A stretch of 64,000 nt of DNA from assembly GCF_047948215.1 (NCBI RefSeq), contig NC_134455.1:322888147-322952146 (forward strand), in the 5' to 3' direction. The DNA is from Lycorma delicatula. Lineage: Eukaryota > Arthropoda > Insecta > Hemiptera > Fulgoridae. The position numbers and the translations under genes were made by a program. This document shows positions 11,387 to 23,745 of the stretch, piece by piece. The notes beneath the pieces are model-generated. The model saw only the letters and a list, made by a program, of their open reading frames with translations. It was not told the origin of the DNA and ran no database searches. Within the stretch, counting starts at the first letter, position 1. The number at the start of each line of letters is the position of its first letter.

Positions 11387-12537
11387 ATTGCAGAAGTAAT
11401 CATGTGTGAGGAGCAGAATGGCTTTAGGATTGGTCGTTCAAACACCGTAACATTTTTTTTGTAAAAAGAATTAATGAAAAACGACGTGAATATAATCTAG
11501 TGACACACATAACATTTACTGATTTGGATAAGGCTTTTGATAAAGTCAATCGCTTCACTCTGCCAAATTTTACAGGACAACGGATACCCACTTCATTTAA
11601 TCAAAGCGATTAAAAGTATGATATCAGGCAGATTGTGATCAATACTATCAGGAATCGTTTGGATGGTATAACTGTTAATCAGGGAGAGGGATAAGGGTGC
11701 AGTTCACCCTACTTTTATATATATATGGGGAGAGAGAGAGACAGACAGAGATTACATTTTCAAGAAATGGAAATGTATTATTAGTTCTAATATAGTATTA
11801 TTGTAAGGAAATAGCGGAATAGTTTACTGTTTGCAGACAATGTATGGATAATACAAGAAGCCGAAGATGACCTGCAGAGATCAGTTTACACACTAAAAGA
11901 ATTATGCAAGACTTATAATCTTACGATTGTAAGTGAAACAAAAATTATGGCATTCAGGGATAAGTGTCCGGTTCGTTCAAAAATAGTACTGGACAATATA
12001 GTGCTTGAACGCTGCAATTATTTGGGATGTGAAATCAGTTTTGATATAGAGAGGAAAGTAAATAAATTCCAAACCGTGTATGATACCATAAGCAATATTG
12101 AATAACACAGCAAGGAAAGAGACACAATTGAAATTCTGTAAGATTATGACCACCCCAATTCTTCTTTATGGAAGCGAATCATGGGATACCACAAAAAGTC
12201 AAGAAAGTAAGATTCAGGCAGCGGAGATGAGATTTCTAAGGATGCTGATGAGCGTCACACAGTTAGTTCGGGTACGAAATGAAGAAATAAGAACCGCATT
12301 GATTATTTACAGCTAGACTGAAAGAGTGACAGATTACCGCAATCGATGGAAGCGACACCTGGAGAGAATGACTGAATAATAGGATTCCCGTACAACTACA
12401 AAATTATAAGCCACACGGAAGGAGAAACATTGAAAAACCACATAAAAGATGGCAATAGCTCATTTTGTGCTTGGATCAGGCACAAGCCTAATCTAATCCT
12501 TGTGTGTAAGAAGAAAAGGAAGAAGAAGAAGAAGAAA
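11387..12537 (+). mobile_element. 5'-truncated non-LTR retrotransposon (LINE)
   Basis: This is a LINE remnant reading left to right, beginning within the reverse-transcriptase domain and running to a 3' tail of AAG repeats (12512-12537). It lies immediately downstream of a SINE. A TATATA/GAGA simple-repeat insertion interrupts it at about 11716-11748. 5' truncation and a simple repeat tail are typical of target-primed insertion. Confidence 0.85.
11388..12460 (+). pseudogene. LINE reverse transcriptase C-terminal half, frameshifted
   Basis: The protein would copy LINE RNA at a nicked chromosomal site. Visible in order: NGFRIGRS (11421-11444); motif A FTDLDKAFDKVNR (11515-11553) with the first catalytic Asp; a degraded GCS.SP block near 11698; then an open frame from 11812 with FADNVW (11827-11850), where the invariant second Asp of the xxDD motif is Asn; and thumb-region CNYLGCEISFD (12014-12046). 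The frame stops at 12103-12105. A shifted frame continues as NTARKETQLKFCKIM and ILLYGSESWDTTK (12100-12200), then RNRWKRHLERM and PHGRRNIEKPHKRW near the end. The C-terminal pattern is common to several insect LINE clades, so the clade is left open. Multiple frameshifts and the Asn substitution make it inactive. Confidence 0.85.
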
Positions 12538-12614
12538 TATATTGAAATATACATCATCGATCTATAGCATCGGTCAAGTGATTGTTAGCGTTTGCGAATA
12601 GCAGGACCGGATTA

Positions 12615-12646
12615 AGACGCTAGAAGACCCGGGTCTTCTAGCGTCT
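12615..12646. repeat. Perfect 32-bp palindrome
   Basis: AGACGCTAGAAGACCC (12615-12630) is followed at once by its exact reverse complement GGGTCTTCTAGCGTCT (12631-12646), with no loop. A further partial copy, GGGTCTTCTAGCC, follows at 12648. It lies 78 bp beyond the LINE tail. Confidence 0.95.
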
Positions 12647-14240
12647 AGGGTCTTCTAGCCTAGAAGGCGATCGATCTCGATTTAGTGACATAAAATAACA
12701 CCGTATTCTGTGTGTAATAAAAATTGTATAAACAATTTTTATTTTCTAATTTGAAGCGGAACTCCCACAATGTCTTACTGGTATGTGTATAATGTACTAC
12801 AAAATATACTATTAAAAAACAACTTCAGCGTAGTGTATTTTATCTCCCGTGGTCAAGGCATACCTTAATTAGACATCGATGTATATTATTTTTCTGGCAT
12901 ATACACTTCCATCTAGGTGTTGTGTATCATTTTTTAGCCGTATAAGTTACTAAGGAGGCTAGCATTACTGCCGGTAATGTAAGCTCATCTTACTGATATC
13001 GGCAAGGATTTATATAATAAAAATGATAAAATAAATAGTGTACGTCTCTCCTCTGTTACAGTAAAATATAATAAACCATCGATATAAAAAAGAAAGAGAA
13101 AAAATATTACTTGTAAAAATGTTTAAGCCACATTTTTCATCCTGGAAGAAAAATCTATGGCATTTAAAGGGTATGAACCTCGAAATAGATTCGGGGGAGT
13201 CTGGGCTACGTTGAATGCAGGTAATATGTAATGACGCTAGAATTCCGAATAATATAAATCCACGTTAATTCTCTTACTTTGTGTCATTACAACTCCAACA
13301 CTTAACCTAACAAGAAGCGCTTCAGCTAAACTCGGGGCCCAACGCATAACCGAGTCTGTAAAAAAGTTGTATTGTGGCTTAGTGAGAATTAATTTTCAAT
13401 AGATTCCTTAAAAACCGTTGGTTTCACCCGCCTCAGTGGATTCAGAAAGAAGTAATCCAAAAAAAAGATAAAGTGAGAAATGATGGGGGTTAATCCTCAA
13501 ATCAGGGAAATTAGGGATCCTAACAGAGGCAGGTCCTCGACAAAACTAGCTGTGCCGTAGCCTACTACGGCAGGTTATTAACACTAGTTAAAACCGACCG
13601 AAAGTGAATCAAATGATTTTCACAATAAGGAAGAAGAATGATTTCAGGAATGTAATTTCTCTTACCAGAAAAGAGTCTGAGGTCGAGGACAAGCTGGAAA
13701 AAAAAAATATTAAGACCGAGGTCAATTAAGGAAGCGAAACCGAAGGGAAAGAGAATTAGAGGAAGATCGAAGGTCGAATGCAAGGACCATGTGGACGAAT
13801 TAACGGGAGTCGGGGAAAGAACGTGTGCGATGTAAAGGCGATGGCCGAAGAAATGTACAAATTAAGAAGTTGAAGCCCTATGGAGTGAAGTGTAAAGACA
13901 CCTTATGAGAAAGAAGGTATAAAGTACATCCAAAATTTATGCGCAGGATATCAACAGAACATAAAATGCAAGAAGAGATTATCACTATACTTAAAAAAAA
14001 AAAATTAATCATGATGTTAATTTGATGACAGGGTATCAGTGGCAGAAAATAAACAAAATAGTTTACATTAGACGTTTACCATAAAAATGAAGTGAAATCA
14101 ATTAAAATTAACAAAAATAAATAAAATCGATTTCCTAAGTAAACGTTTAATAAATATACATTAAAAATAAATTTAGAAAAATCCTGCTGTATAAATAAAA
14201 GATGAAACATCGAAGTATTTTACAGAAATGTAGAATAATT
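12647..14240. other. Non-coding stretch with one weak LINE trace
   Basis: No host gene was seen. At about 13735-13880 there is a weak resemblance to a LINE C-terminus (see next entry). A short palindrome GCCGTAGCCTACTACGGC lies at 13553-13570. The rest is unremarkable. Confidence 0.35.
13728..13905 (+). pseudogene. Possible LINE C-terminal remnant
   Basis: A plus-strand frame reads KPKGKRIRGRSKVECKDHVD, then WPKKC and EVEALWS. This resembles the R-x-R-G-R-x-x-x-R-W-x-D-x-V pattern at the end of several non-LTR retrotransposon ORF2 proteins. The match is short, frame-broken and lacks the reverse-transcriptase domain, so this is a tentative call; a purine-rich non-coding repeat is the alternative. 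Confidence 0.25.
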
Positions 14241-15555
14241 CAGGGTGTTCCATATAAAACGCAACCTATCAATCACTCATCCATGAAATTTCAGACGTCA
14301 AGCTTACTCCCCTACTCGTTACTGAAATGGACTCGTCCAGCATCTGAACATCGCGGCGACGCAGTAGAACACTACCGATAGTAACAACAATGCAATCATA
14401 ACGTTCAGTGTATTGCTAGAGACAAGATGGTGTTTTCGATAGATGAACGTGTTTTCATTGTTGAGTCGTACTTCAGTACGAAATCAGTGGTTGCAGTGCA
14501 AGATTTGTTTCGCCTTAAGTACCCAGATAAACCAACTCCTAACAAAACAACAGTATTAAGGTTAGTTGCAAAATTTAGAGAGACCGGTTCTGTTAATAAC
14601 AAGGAACACAAAAGATCTGCGTCAGTGTTGAATACAGATACAGTCACTGAAATCAAAGACCGATTACTCGCCTCGCCAAATAAATCGATCAGACTTTTGT
14701 CTGAAATTAATTTGTCTAAATCAACTGTTCATCGGGCGACCAAACAATTACAATTACGACCTTATCACATTCAAACGGTTCATCAACTTCTTGAACCCGA
14801 CAAAGTAAAATGGCTACAATATTGTCAACGGTTCCGTCGATTTCTGCGTGAGGAAATTAATGTTATGGATTCATTATTTTTCACAGATGAAGGACGGTTT
14901 CATTTGGATGGCTACGTAAACAGCCAAAACAGTAGAATTTGGAGTGCTGAAAATCCCCACGTTTATCACGAAAAACAATTACACCCGCAGAAGTTGGGCG
15001 TGTGGTGCGCGATATCGCGGAAGAAAATAATCGGTCCTATTTTTTTCGAGTACACCATTAATGCAGAACGATATCAGGATATTTTATTTCAGTTCATTGC
15101 ACTCTTGGAAGAGGAAGACAGACACTGCTGGCTACAACATGACAGTGCGACATCGCACTACGCACAACTTCTGATTTCGTTGAGGAATTCTTTGGTAATC
15201 GTGTTCGGTCGAGGCTTGTGGCCACCAAGATCTCCAGATTTGACTGCGGCGGATTATTTTCTATGGAGTTACCCCAAAGAAAAAGCCTACAGCAACAAAT
15301 CACGAACACTTGAAAGTCAATATTGAACAAGCTGTATTAAATATCCAGCCACAAACTTTGAAAAAAGTTGCAAGAAACGCTGTAAAAAGAATTGAAGCTT
15401 GTATTCAAGAAGATGGCGGCCACTTCCAACATTTAGTCTAAATGTAAGGTAATGGATGGTAATAATAAAAATTACATTTACATTTACACATGCCTTTTTA
15501 TTATTTCAATACCTACCGATATAAGGTTGGGTTGCGTTTTATATGGGACACCCTG
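14241..15555 (+). mobile_element. mariner-family DNA transposon, near full length
   Basis: The element is 1315 bp with TIRs of about 28 bp. The left end starts CAGGGTGTTCCATATAAAAC (14241) and the right end finishes with the reverse complement of CAGGGTGTCCCATATAAAAC (15555); both continue through GCAACC. A TA follows the right end, as expected for TA target duplication; the left flank now reads TT, so it has mutated. Only one or two TIR mismatches and nearly complete coding sequence point to a younger insertion than the other DNA transposons here. Confidence 0.95.
14427..15441 (+). pseudogene. mariner-family transposase, three frameshifts
   Basis: This is a DD-D transposase for excision and TA-targeted integration. 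The start at 14427 gives MVFSIDERVFIVESYF, opening the first helix-turn-helix; a second runs through KSIRLLSEINLSKSTVHRAT. Catalytic residues: FTDEGRFHLDGYVNSQN (Asp1, about 14880), WLQHDSATSHY (Asp2, about 15140; family usually QQDGA), WPPRSPDLTAADYFLW (Asp3, about 15238). The open frame 14427-15326 looks intact, but 15165-15215 is out of register: another frame there reads VEEFFGNRV, the expected family sequence, so two frameshifts cancel. A third near 15310 ends the frame early. The true C-terminus continues in another frame (HLKVNIEQAVLNIQP to EDGGHFQHLV) to the stop at 15439-15441. Probably inactive. Confidence 0.92.
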
Positions 15556-17963
15556 TACATCTAACATCATCTTTTCCCTGTTTTAAATAACCAGTACGTA
15601 TTGGCTTTTTAGTTGAAGTAAAGAAGTACTCCTAGTACTTCTAATTCTATTAATATAATCTAAAATAATAATTTAATTAAATTTAAAAAGTAATCTTAAA
15701 CTTGATTAAGAAAGGACTAGATTCCGCGTACAATCCCCTAGGATTTGGGAAAAAATATTCAATTAATTAATAAATGTTTTATGTTAACATCATAAATAGT
15801 ATTCTAACATTCAATCCCTGGAGTTTTAGATTGCGTTAAAGCAAAATAAATGTTGATAAAAAAAAATACCCGGAGGAATAAATTCTTTATATGATAATTA
15901 TAAACAGGTCGATTACAATTAACATCTGATCAATCTTTACACAAAATTCACATAAAATCATTCTGATCACAACTGATTTTATAGCTCTTCAAGTTATACT
16001 TGAATTTACAAGAATTTTACAGAGAAATTAAGATATTTGTTAATAGATACATTAAATGCAACCGTTAAAAATAAACCGCAGACGGAAATTTTTTATTAGA
16101 CTTGCAAATTTAAAAACAATTTATGTACATTTGAAGCACCGTTAATAGGCGTATCAACCGAAATCTCACAATAGAACGATTATAAACCATTAATAGAAAT
16201 AAGAAATAAATCAAATTATAGAAACTGAGAGTAGGATAGGTAAAAGAATCGAACAAGCCTCCGGGCAAATATCTTATATAAATCTTAATTTGAAACAGGA
16301 ACGAGGTTCAACCAAAATAATCTTTAACAAATGCATCAGATGTGATTTTGATATCAAAATTTATAGTAATCTGAGTAACGACTTCTTTATTAAGAAAATA
16401 AAAGTCCCATTAAACGGGATGAAAGATGCAAAGAATTCCAAAACAAAAAAATAAAATAACAGTTCATGAAGATTTCACTGCATTCAATAACAAAAATTTC
16501 GTAACAGTTTCTATTGAAAAGAACTTAATAAATAATAAAGACAGCAACTTTCAAAATTAGTATTATATTTCCTATACAAAGTTTCTTTTTGTACACACAA
16601 AATAGTATTTTCTTCTAATTGAAAAATAAAAATTCTAATAGTAAAAAATCGACTTATACTCATTTTTAACATCAGTTTATACCTGCAAACATCTATTAAT
16701 CTATTCTGTAAACGTCAAACAGAAAATTACCAATTTTTATAACTTACCGGTTAGCGGGTCATTTTTTCTGATATGTATCTACATTACATACATGATTTTT
16801 TAGTAATAAACAATTATGTAACTATTATTTTTGTAATCATTTCATGCTACTAATTTAATCTAGATAACAAACGAAATGTAATTTTTTTTAACTGTAATAT
16901 TTGTATATAATTAACAAGAAACAGCCTTCCAGCGATAAAGCCACAAAAAAAAATAAATGAAAGAACAAACAATACTTAACAAAAGGAAAAGCGGAAAAGA
17001 TTTTGAATTTAATTCCAAATGTAAAGAAAGTGAAAGACAAAATAGAATTTACTAACTGAATCGACAACAAAACAGTCAGCTGTTGTTTCGACAACAAACC
17101 TAAACCTCAGGGATTTCTGAAACCTAAAGTACAGGTCAAGCTCGCTGCTCCAAGGTATATTCTAAATGTAGCAGTTCGATCGCGGGTGAAGAATATCCGT
17201 AAAGTAATAAACCAGATGGATCAGTAAAATAAAATGTCAATGTAAATAATGTACTCTGTAAAAGAGAATATGCCTTTTAAAGGTAATTTTCTATCGTGTA
17301 AATCGCACCTGTTACATGGTCTTCAGTAAGCAATGCATAGAACAGGAGCTAAAAATTTCGTACCGTTTTTTTTTTCCTTATTACGAAACTTTTTTTTTTA
17401 AATGGATAAATACATTTTATTATGCTATCTCGATACGATAAAATACACAAGCTTTAAGGCAAACACATAGCAAATGTTTATGAATTCGCTCTGCTGGAAG
17501 TATAGTTGTAAAATTTATTGGGATTACAGTGGCAAGGAAGTTGTAAATGTACGGATATATTTCATAGTTTTAACCATTATTACGCCCAGTGATATACAGA
17601 ACAAGAAATATTCAACGTAAAATATTCGAACATACAATACAAATTATGGGACCAAGGAAGAACTAGGCTCGGTCCATAATAAATCAACGCAATACGTACA
17701 ACCAGTTCAGTTCAGTTCAACAAAAAAAGAACCAAAAAACTATAAATCTATGAAATGTGCTTTAAAGAACCTTTTTTCTTGTGTAATTTTATACGTGTGT
17801 AATTTTATTGCAAATTAAAAAGCTTTCTTTGATTTTTTAACATTTATTCTTTTCTTTTAAATATGTGATGTTATTGACACACATAATAAAGCATGTGTAA
17901 TATGCACAAAAAAGCATCCAATCTACATCACAGTTTCAGTTTAGAAAATACCACAATTAGTGT
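15556..17963. other. Intergenic or intronic DNA, no gene seen
   Basis: These 2.4 kb of AT-rich DNA have no convincing exon, RNA gene or repeat. Short open frames (for example minus 16888-17097) are low-complexity and hydrophobic from AT-rich codons. Confidence 0.4.
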
Positions 17964-17964
17964 T

Positions 17965-17989
17965 GGTGTGTGTGTGTGTGTGTGTGTGT
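17965..17989. repeat. (TG)n microsatellite
   Basis: About 12 TG repeats. Confidence 0.95.
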
Positions 17990-20597
17990 CGTTGCATGTT
18001 AATTTATCGTTAATTTATTTTATCATGTGTGTAGTTACATGTTAAAGTTGATTTAATCATACTAACACAAATTATCCATTATCGAATTATTAATGATCGA
18101 TTATCAAATTGTAACAAATAATGAAACCAGACGGAAAATTTCATTCAAGTCGATAAGATAATGGGAAACGGATAAAATACTGAATAAAAATTTGCTCCGG
18201 AAGAACAGACAATGGGGATTAAATAAAGACTTTTTAAAAAAGCAGGCTACTTATAACAGTTGACTGTTATGGCTTTTATAGACAATGTTTACTTCCTTCT
18301 CTAAATAAAATGTTTTCATCTAACGCAAATAAAATTCTGATAAAATCTGACCTTAGTCAGTATTTCGGAGGATGATTTCCTGAGCGGAATAGACCTCTTA
18401 ATATATAAGACATGTACAAAATACGAACAGCATTCACGAACACTTACGACAAATCTAAACTCTTCCTTTTTTTCAGCTAATTCACCCGGACAAAATGTAA
18501 TAAATTAAAATAATGAGTCGTCCTTCTATTATGCGATATCTAATCCAAATTTAACTCGACGTTTGTAGAATTCGGTAATACGCAAAACCGATAATCAGAT
18601 TTAAACGAATAAAACATTTTTTTTAACCGCCATTAACCTAACAAATTAATATTAGAAGCGGAAAATTTGACTGACTAAACAGTAAGAACAACTGATCCTT
18701 GATTTTATATGCTATTACATTTTTCTTTTATATCTGAAAAAATCTTCTTCTTTTCTATCTGCTTTTTATTGTTTCATCTGAAGACATAAATTTGCGTAGA
18801 TCAGTGCAGAAATAAAAAATATTTCAATTTGTATTCATAGCCTATTTTTATAGGCCGAGAGATTAAATATAACTTTAATATTAGGGAAGATACTGTTTTT
18901 AGGTTCTTATTCTCTAAAATTCAGTGGACATAATATATTTTACGGACAAAAATAAAACAATACTTATCAATAACATAATACGTTGTCCTTTAATTTTGGT
19001 AAAAGCATCTTTAGCGACTTACCTGAAAAAAAAAAAGATAAAAAACACATAAATTAATAATTTAATATTTATTTTTATACTTAAAATTAAAGTATTGATT
19101 CTTCTACCTACTGGTACTTGTATACATCTTAGATAACTTTTGTAATAGAGCTAAACTCAATAAACATACTACTATCAGAATTTCAAATAATAAAATTAAC
19201 TTTCTGAAATCCATCTTCTCTTGATTTATATATTAACTTTTCTAAATATTTAAATGCAGTTATTACCTACATAATAATTGTAAATAATATTAGACGAGAA
19301 TGGCAACAACCTAATTAAAACACCCAGTATCTTTAGAAGACACAAACAGGTACAAACATCTTCAGCGATAGGTAGCTTTGAAATTTCTATTCACCATGTT
19401 GAATCCAACTTTGTCTTTAAATAGAATGATAATACGCCATTTCAAAGTGAAGATTTGTTTTTAATTTTTAGCTCTGAATCGTTAATTATGATAAACCTTT
19501 TGAAATGATCGTAGTCGATTACCACGCCCGTAAATAACAAAGTTATACTTTCGGTTTCAGCATAAGTCATTACACAGAAAACGAAGATTAAGCAGCCACT
19601 AAAGACTTCTTCGATACGTTATTACTTTATCGCTTTAGAGACATGCGACAGAACTATGAATCCGAATGCGTAAACGAAATATTTTTAAATGCCGCGTTGC
19701 AAACAGTATTCATTGTTACAGTATATACAAGATTAACTAATTTAATAATTCTTTCAAACAATATCAACGGATTTACTATTAATTTTGTTAACAGTCTACG
19801 AAAGTATCCGTAATTTATACGGATTTTTTTCTACTAAACAACATGGGTTAATAATATTCAGAAGTACGGAGAACCTTCTTCAGGTAGATGAATATAGAGA
19901 GAGTAAAGGAGTAAAGGTGATCAAGAAAGAGAGAAGAAGAAGAAGAAGAAGAAGAAGAAAGGTAGAGAAGGTTGCATGGGCTATAAGCAGCCAGTGTACA
20001 GATAGACAAAATAGGGTAGATATTTAGACAAAACTGCCTCACTGCTTTACCGATCGGTCACACTTCAGAAGAGTCATAATAATGTAGATTCCTTGGACAG
20101 ATCAGTCATTCGTCGATCTAATAATAAATATATATACTTTTTTTTTTTTTTAAGAAAAATGTGTTCCATCTTCAGTGAAATTACAATCCAATTTTTTCTG
20201 TAGTGGTGTTATTGAAGAAATCTAGCTTCAGAAAAATTTTAGTTAAGATTACAGTAGAAGAAGCGGAGAATAACAAATATATTTAAACGAGAACCTTACA
20301 TAAAACTTTTTTTTTAATAATAAATAATACCAGCTCAACGTGACTAATTTATACGTATGAATCTTACATCCGTGTCCATGAGTTCTAAATAAGGGATGAG
20401 GCAAAAAACCGGAGAATATACGGCCTGTATTTGATTTCTAGATATTAATCCATTAATTATTACATACGCAGGCGATGAAACGGGTTTTATTCCAAACGTC
20501 ATTATACATTATTCGGTCATTATACAGAAGATTACTGTAACGAAATGGCTTTTAACAAATACACAAAACGGCGTCATAGAAAAAGGTTATAGATAAC
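17990..20597. other. Non-coding DNA with a purine (AAG)n tract
   Basis: No gene recognised. A GAAGAA tract at 19930-19960 forces an Arg-rich open frame on the plus strand and a Ser-rich one on the minus strand; neither is credible as protein. Confidence 0.4.
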
Positions 20598-20816
20598 GCG
20601 CTCTAAATCCTAGTAAAGGCTACTTTTATACGGATTTGAATATAAGATCGTGGATACCACTGTTCATTGGTGGTTGGGTTTGAATTAAACACACTTCTCA
20701 GGAATAGTCTACCTAAGACCGTACAAGACTACACTTCATTTACATTCACACATATCATCCTCATTCACTCTCTGAAGTGAACCATCTTACGGTGGTTCTG
20801 GAGAAAAAGAAAAACA
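20598..20816 (+). repeat. tRNA-related SINE, headless copy
   Basis: The match begins inside the B-box region (CTCTAAATCCTAGTAAAGG) and runs through GATTTGAATATAAGATCGTG, GGTGGTTGGGTTTGAATTAA and CCTCATTCACTCTCTGAAGT to an A-rich end. The tRNA-like head with the A-box is missing, so it cannot drive its own transcription. Confidence 0.85.
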
Positions 20817-23107
20817 CAACGCACTCTAAAGTAATTCTCAAATTTTAATATACCGAAATCGGAAATGGCAAGATTGGATTCAGAAGAAAAATTTCCGTTT
20901 AAAACGGAAGTTTTAAATTAGATTTAAAACTTTTAAGTCATTAGAAAGGAAACCGATTATAGAGTAGATAAAATTTTAACGAACGCGATGTCATTCTATT
21001 TTGAGACTTTCTCCATGCCACCCGATTTAGGCGATTAATTAATTAATAGCATAATAAATCAAGTTCCTGGTTTAATAGAGATGATGAAATCTAGCAGAAA
21101 ATTATGTCACATTTTCTGTCATAAGTTTGTTATTTATCAACCGATTTTCAAAACTAATGTCATTTTGTTAAAAAAAATATGCTTAACATTTTTGCAAAAA
21201 TGCAGTTGATAAAAATGAAGATACCGAGATATAAAGAAATGAAAAATTGGCATGGAACCCATTTTGAAATTTGTGGATGTGTTTATACGGTGATTTTTTA
21301 TTTATTAGGTAACGTTGGAATAAATGTGTGTTAAATATTATCGTGATTCTTCAAGCCGATCTTGAGAAATATTTTTTTTTTAGAAATACAAAATGGCGGA
21401 CAGAAGGAAAACGAAGGTGAAATTGACATTTTTTCATAGGAAATGTTTTGTTTATTTTGTCTATATTATTATTTTGACAGCTACACCTGCGCATTTCCTC
21501 GATAAATTACGAAATATTAAACTCTGAAGAACTCAAATTCCCTTTCTTCAGACGTATTGATGAAAGTTATTACACCTTCGGGACAAAGTTCGGAAAAGAT
21601 TCACCACAAAAATTTGGCGGATATTTATTCTTTCTTCTATGAGGCAAGGTACGACTCGGACGAAGTGAAATAAGCAATATCAATCGACAAATTACAAAAG
21701 ATAGCCTAGGCAAGCCTCAGAGTGTAAATATTTGTCACGCTGTTGGCATTTGAATTCGCATAAAAATCATCTAGCATTTATAACAATGAAAATAAATTTA
21801 TATAAGTTCAATGAGAGCTGGACAAGGCATCACCGTTATAAAAACTTTTAAATCAAATAAGATGGAGATTAACATTAAATGTAAGAAGAATTCCAGTCGA
21901 GAGAATGAATATAAGTAAATACATTTATCTAAAATATTCTTAAGTGTAAAGAAAAATTGATCAAGCATGAAAACACATCCGACAACCCTCACTGTACTTA
22001 GCAAAATATGCAAAACGTAAAAGTCTATTCAGCTCATATTATAAAAAAAAAAGTTACCGTTACGTCAATGCGGGCTTTTAAATAATTATTACACGAGCGA
22101 TAATTCTTATCGCGGCTATATCGCCTTACACGCGCCATTAGCTAATTAGTTTTATAATCGGTCTAGACCAGATCCGGACCATTAATAATGAAAAAAAGAA
22201 TCCCTACGTTGATTCCAACAACAAATTTACACCGATAACGTCGGCATTCATATCGTATATAATAAAGACGGCTTTTAAAAATGTTGCGCAATTCTGCACA
22301 AGAAGACCGACTGACTTTTCGTTATTTTATTTTGTATATTATTTTCGGTACAATTATTCAGTATAATTTTTTGCGCAAGAAATATTTAAAAGATAAATTA
22401 AATGATAAAACTAGAAGAAACACAATTGTTTTTATTTAATATTAAAATATATTTATTTAAAATATATTTTCTGTTTATAAGAAAATTATATATTATAACC
22501 GTCCCATTTGATGAATTAAAAATAATTAGTAAACCCCTAGACACAAGCATCAAGTTTCAACTCACGCACCACGTGACTCACTGCATAAGCACGTAAAAGT
22601 ACACCGATAAAAGGTAAAAAATAACCTGCAATTGAAGTTCAGTTGACTGTTGTCGAATTTAATTAAGCGTAACTGAAGAACGACTCAACCAATCTCCATT
22701 AAATTTTCACATGCACAACTTCAGATACACTAGTACAGCATACTAGAATTTCAATGAAACTGATCTAGCAGTTTTTGATATTTTCAGGCAACAAAATTTT
22801 ATATATGAATGGTATTTTCGTAATCTTCGTGACTCATCGTAAAGAAAATTCAATCTAAACCCGTATTCCCATGTGCGACCGAAAGTAATATAACGTACTT
22901 TTCTTTGAAAAATCGGTAAAATTTTTATCGACTAAAGTATTTAAAAATATTTTCTAATAACTGATCAGAGAAGAGACTTTCAACTTATTAAGCTATATAT
23001 GTATAAAATGCTCGGGTTTAATCACCATCCTTATATTCGGTCACTTTCCAAAACAAATTAAAAAATCTGATGTGGACAATACATGACATCCTTGTACGCT
23101 TATTAAA
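20817..23107. other. Intergenic or intronic DNA, no gene seen
   Basis: No coding gene recognised. The segment at 22060-22300 is somewhat richer in CpG than its surroundings and contains a TATATAATAAA string near 22255, but I see no gene start attached to it. Confidence 0.4.
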
Positions 23108-23745
23108 TTACATATACACATTTTTCTAAAATGAAAAGTACATAAAATTTTATTTTATTAATAACTTATGATTTTTTTTTTGATTTTTTTATTGTTATTG
23201 TTAAATTATTATTTATCGTATTTTTTTTTTTTTTAACAATTAATTACTAATTTATTAATACTTGTTTATTAATACTAATTTATTAATATTTGTTAATTAC
23301 TAATAAATCAATATATTTAAATTAAAAAAAAAGTTAAAAAAATTAGGAGATGAAGGCTGATTCGAACCGATGTACCTTCCCCTTGTAAGATCCAAATATT
23401 TCATTAATTAAAATTCTATTACGCTACAACTCTGGAACCAATGAAAATAAGTACCACTTATGATATATCGTTGAAAAGCTCTGAATAAGGGCTTATTACT
23501 TTTCGTTCGGTCGATTGCAATCAAAAGGGGAGGTGCACAACTAGATGTTACAACAGTCCTAAATCCAAAATTTCAACATCCGACGGCTAATCGTTTTTGA
23601 GTTAACGCGAGATACGTGCAGACGTCACGCCGAAACTAGTCAAAATGGATTCAGGGATGGTCAAAATGGTTATTTCCGTTGAAATCTGAAAACCGAAATT
23701 TTTCGCGGTCACAATACTTCTTTTACTTCGTACAAGCAAGTAAAA
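23108..23745 (-). repeat. Dispersed repeat, copy A (inverted relative to copy B)
   Basis: Read on the minus strand, this matches 27489-28118 almost throughout. Shared blocks include AAAACGATTAGCCGT, AACATCTAGTTGTGCACC, TTGGTTCCAGAGTT, GAAATATTTGGATCTTACAA, GGGGAAGGTACAT and AAATTTTATGTACTTTTCAT. There is no coding capacity. It appears to be a non-autonomous mobile element about 630 bp long. The two copies face opposite ways, 3.7 kb apart. Confidence 0.85.

Noticed and set aside
19785..20042. Arg-rich and Ser-rich overlapping frames
   Set aside because: A GAAGAA tract keeps both strands open; composition is an artefact of the simple repeat.
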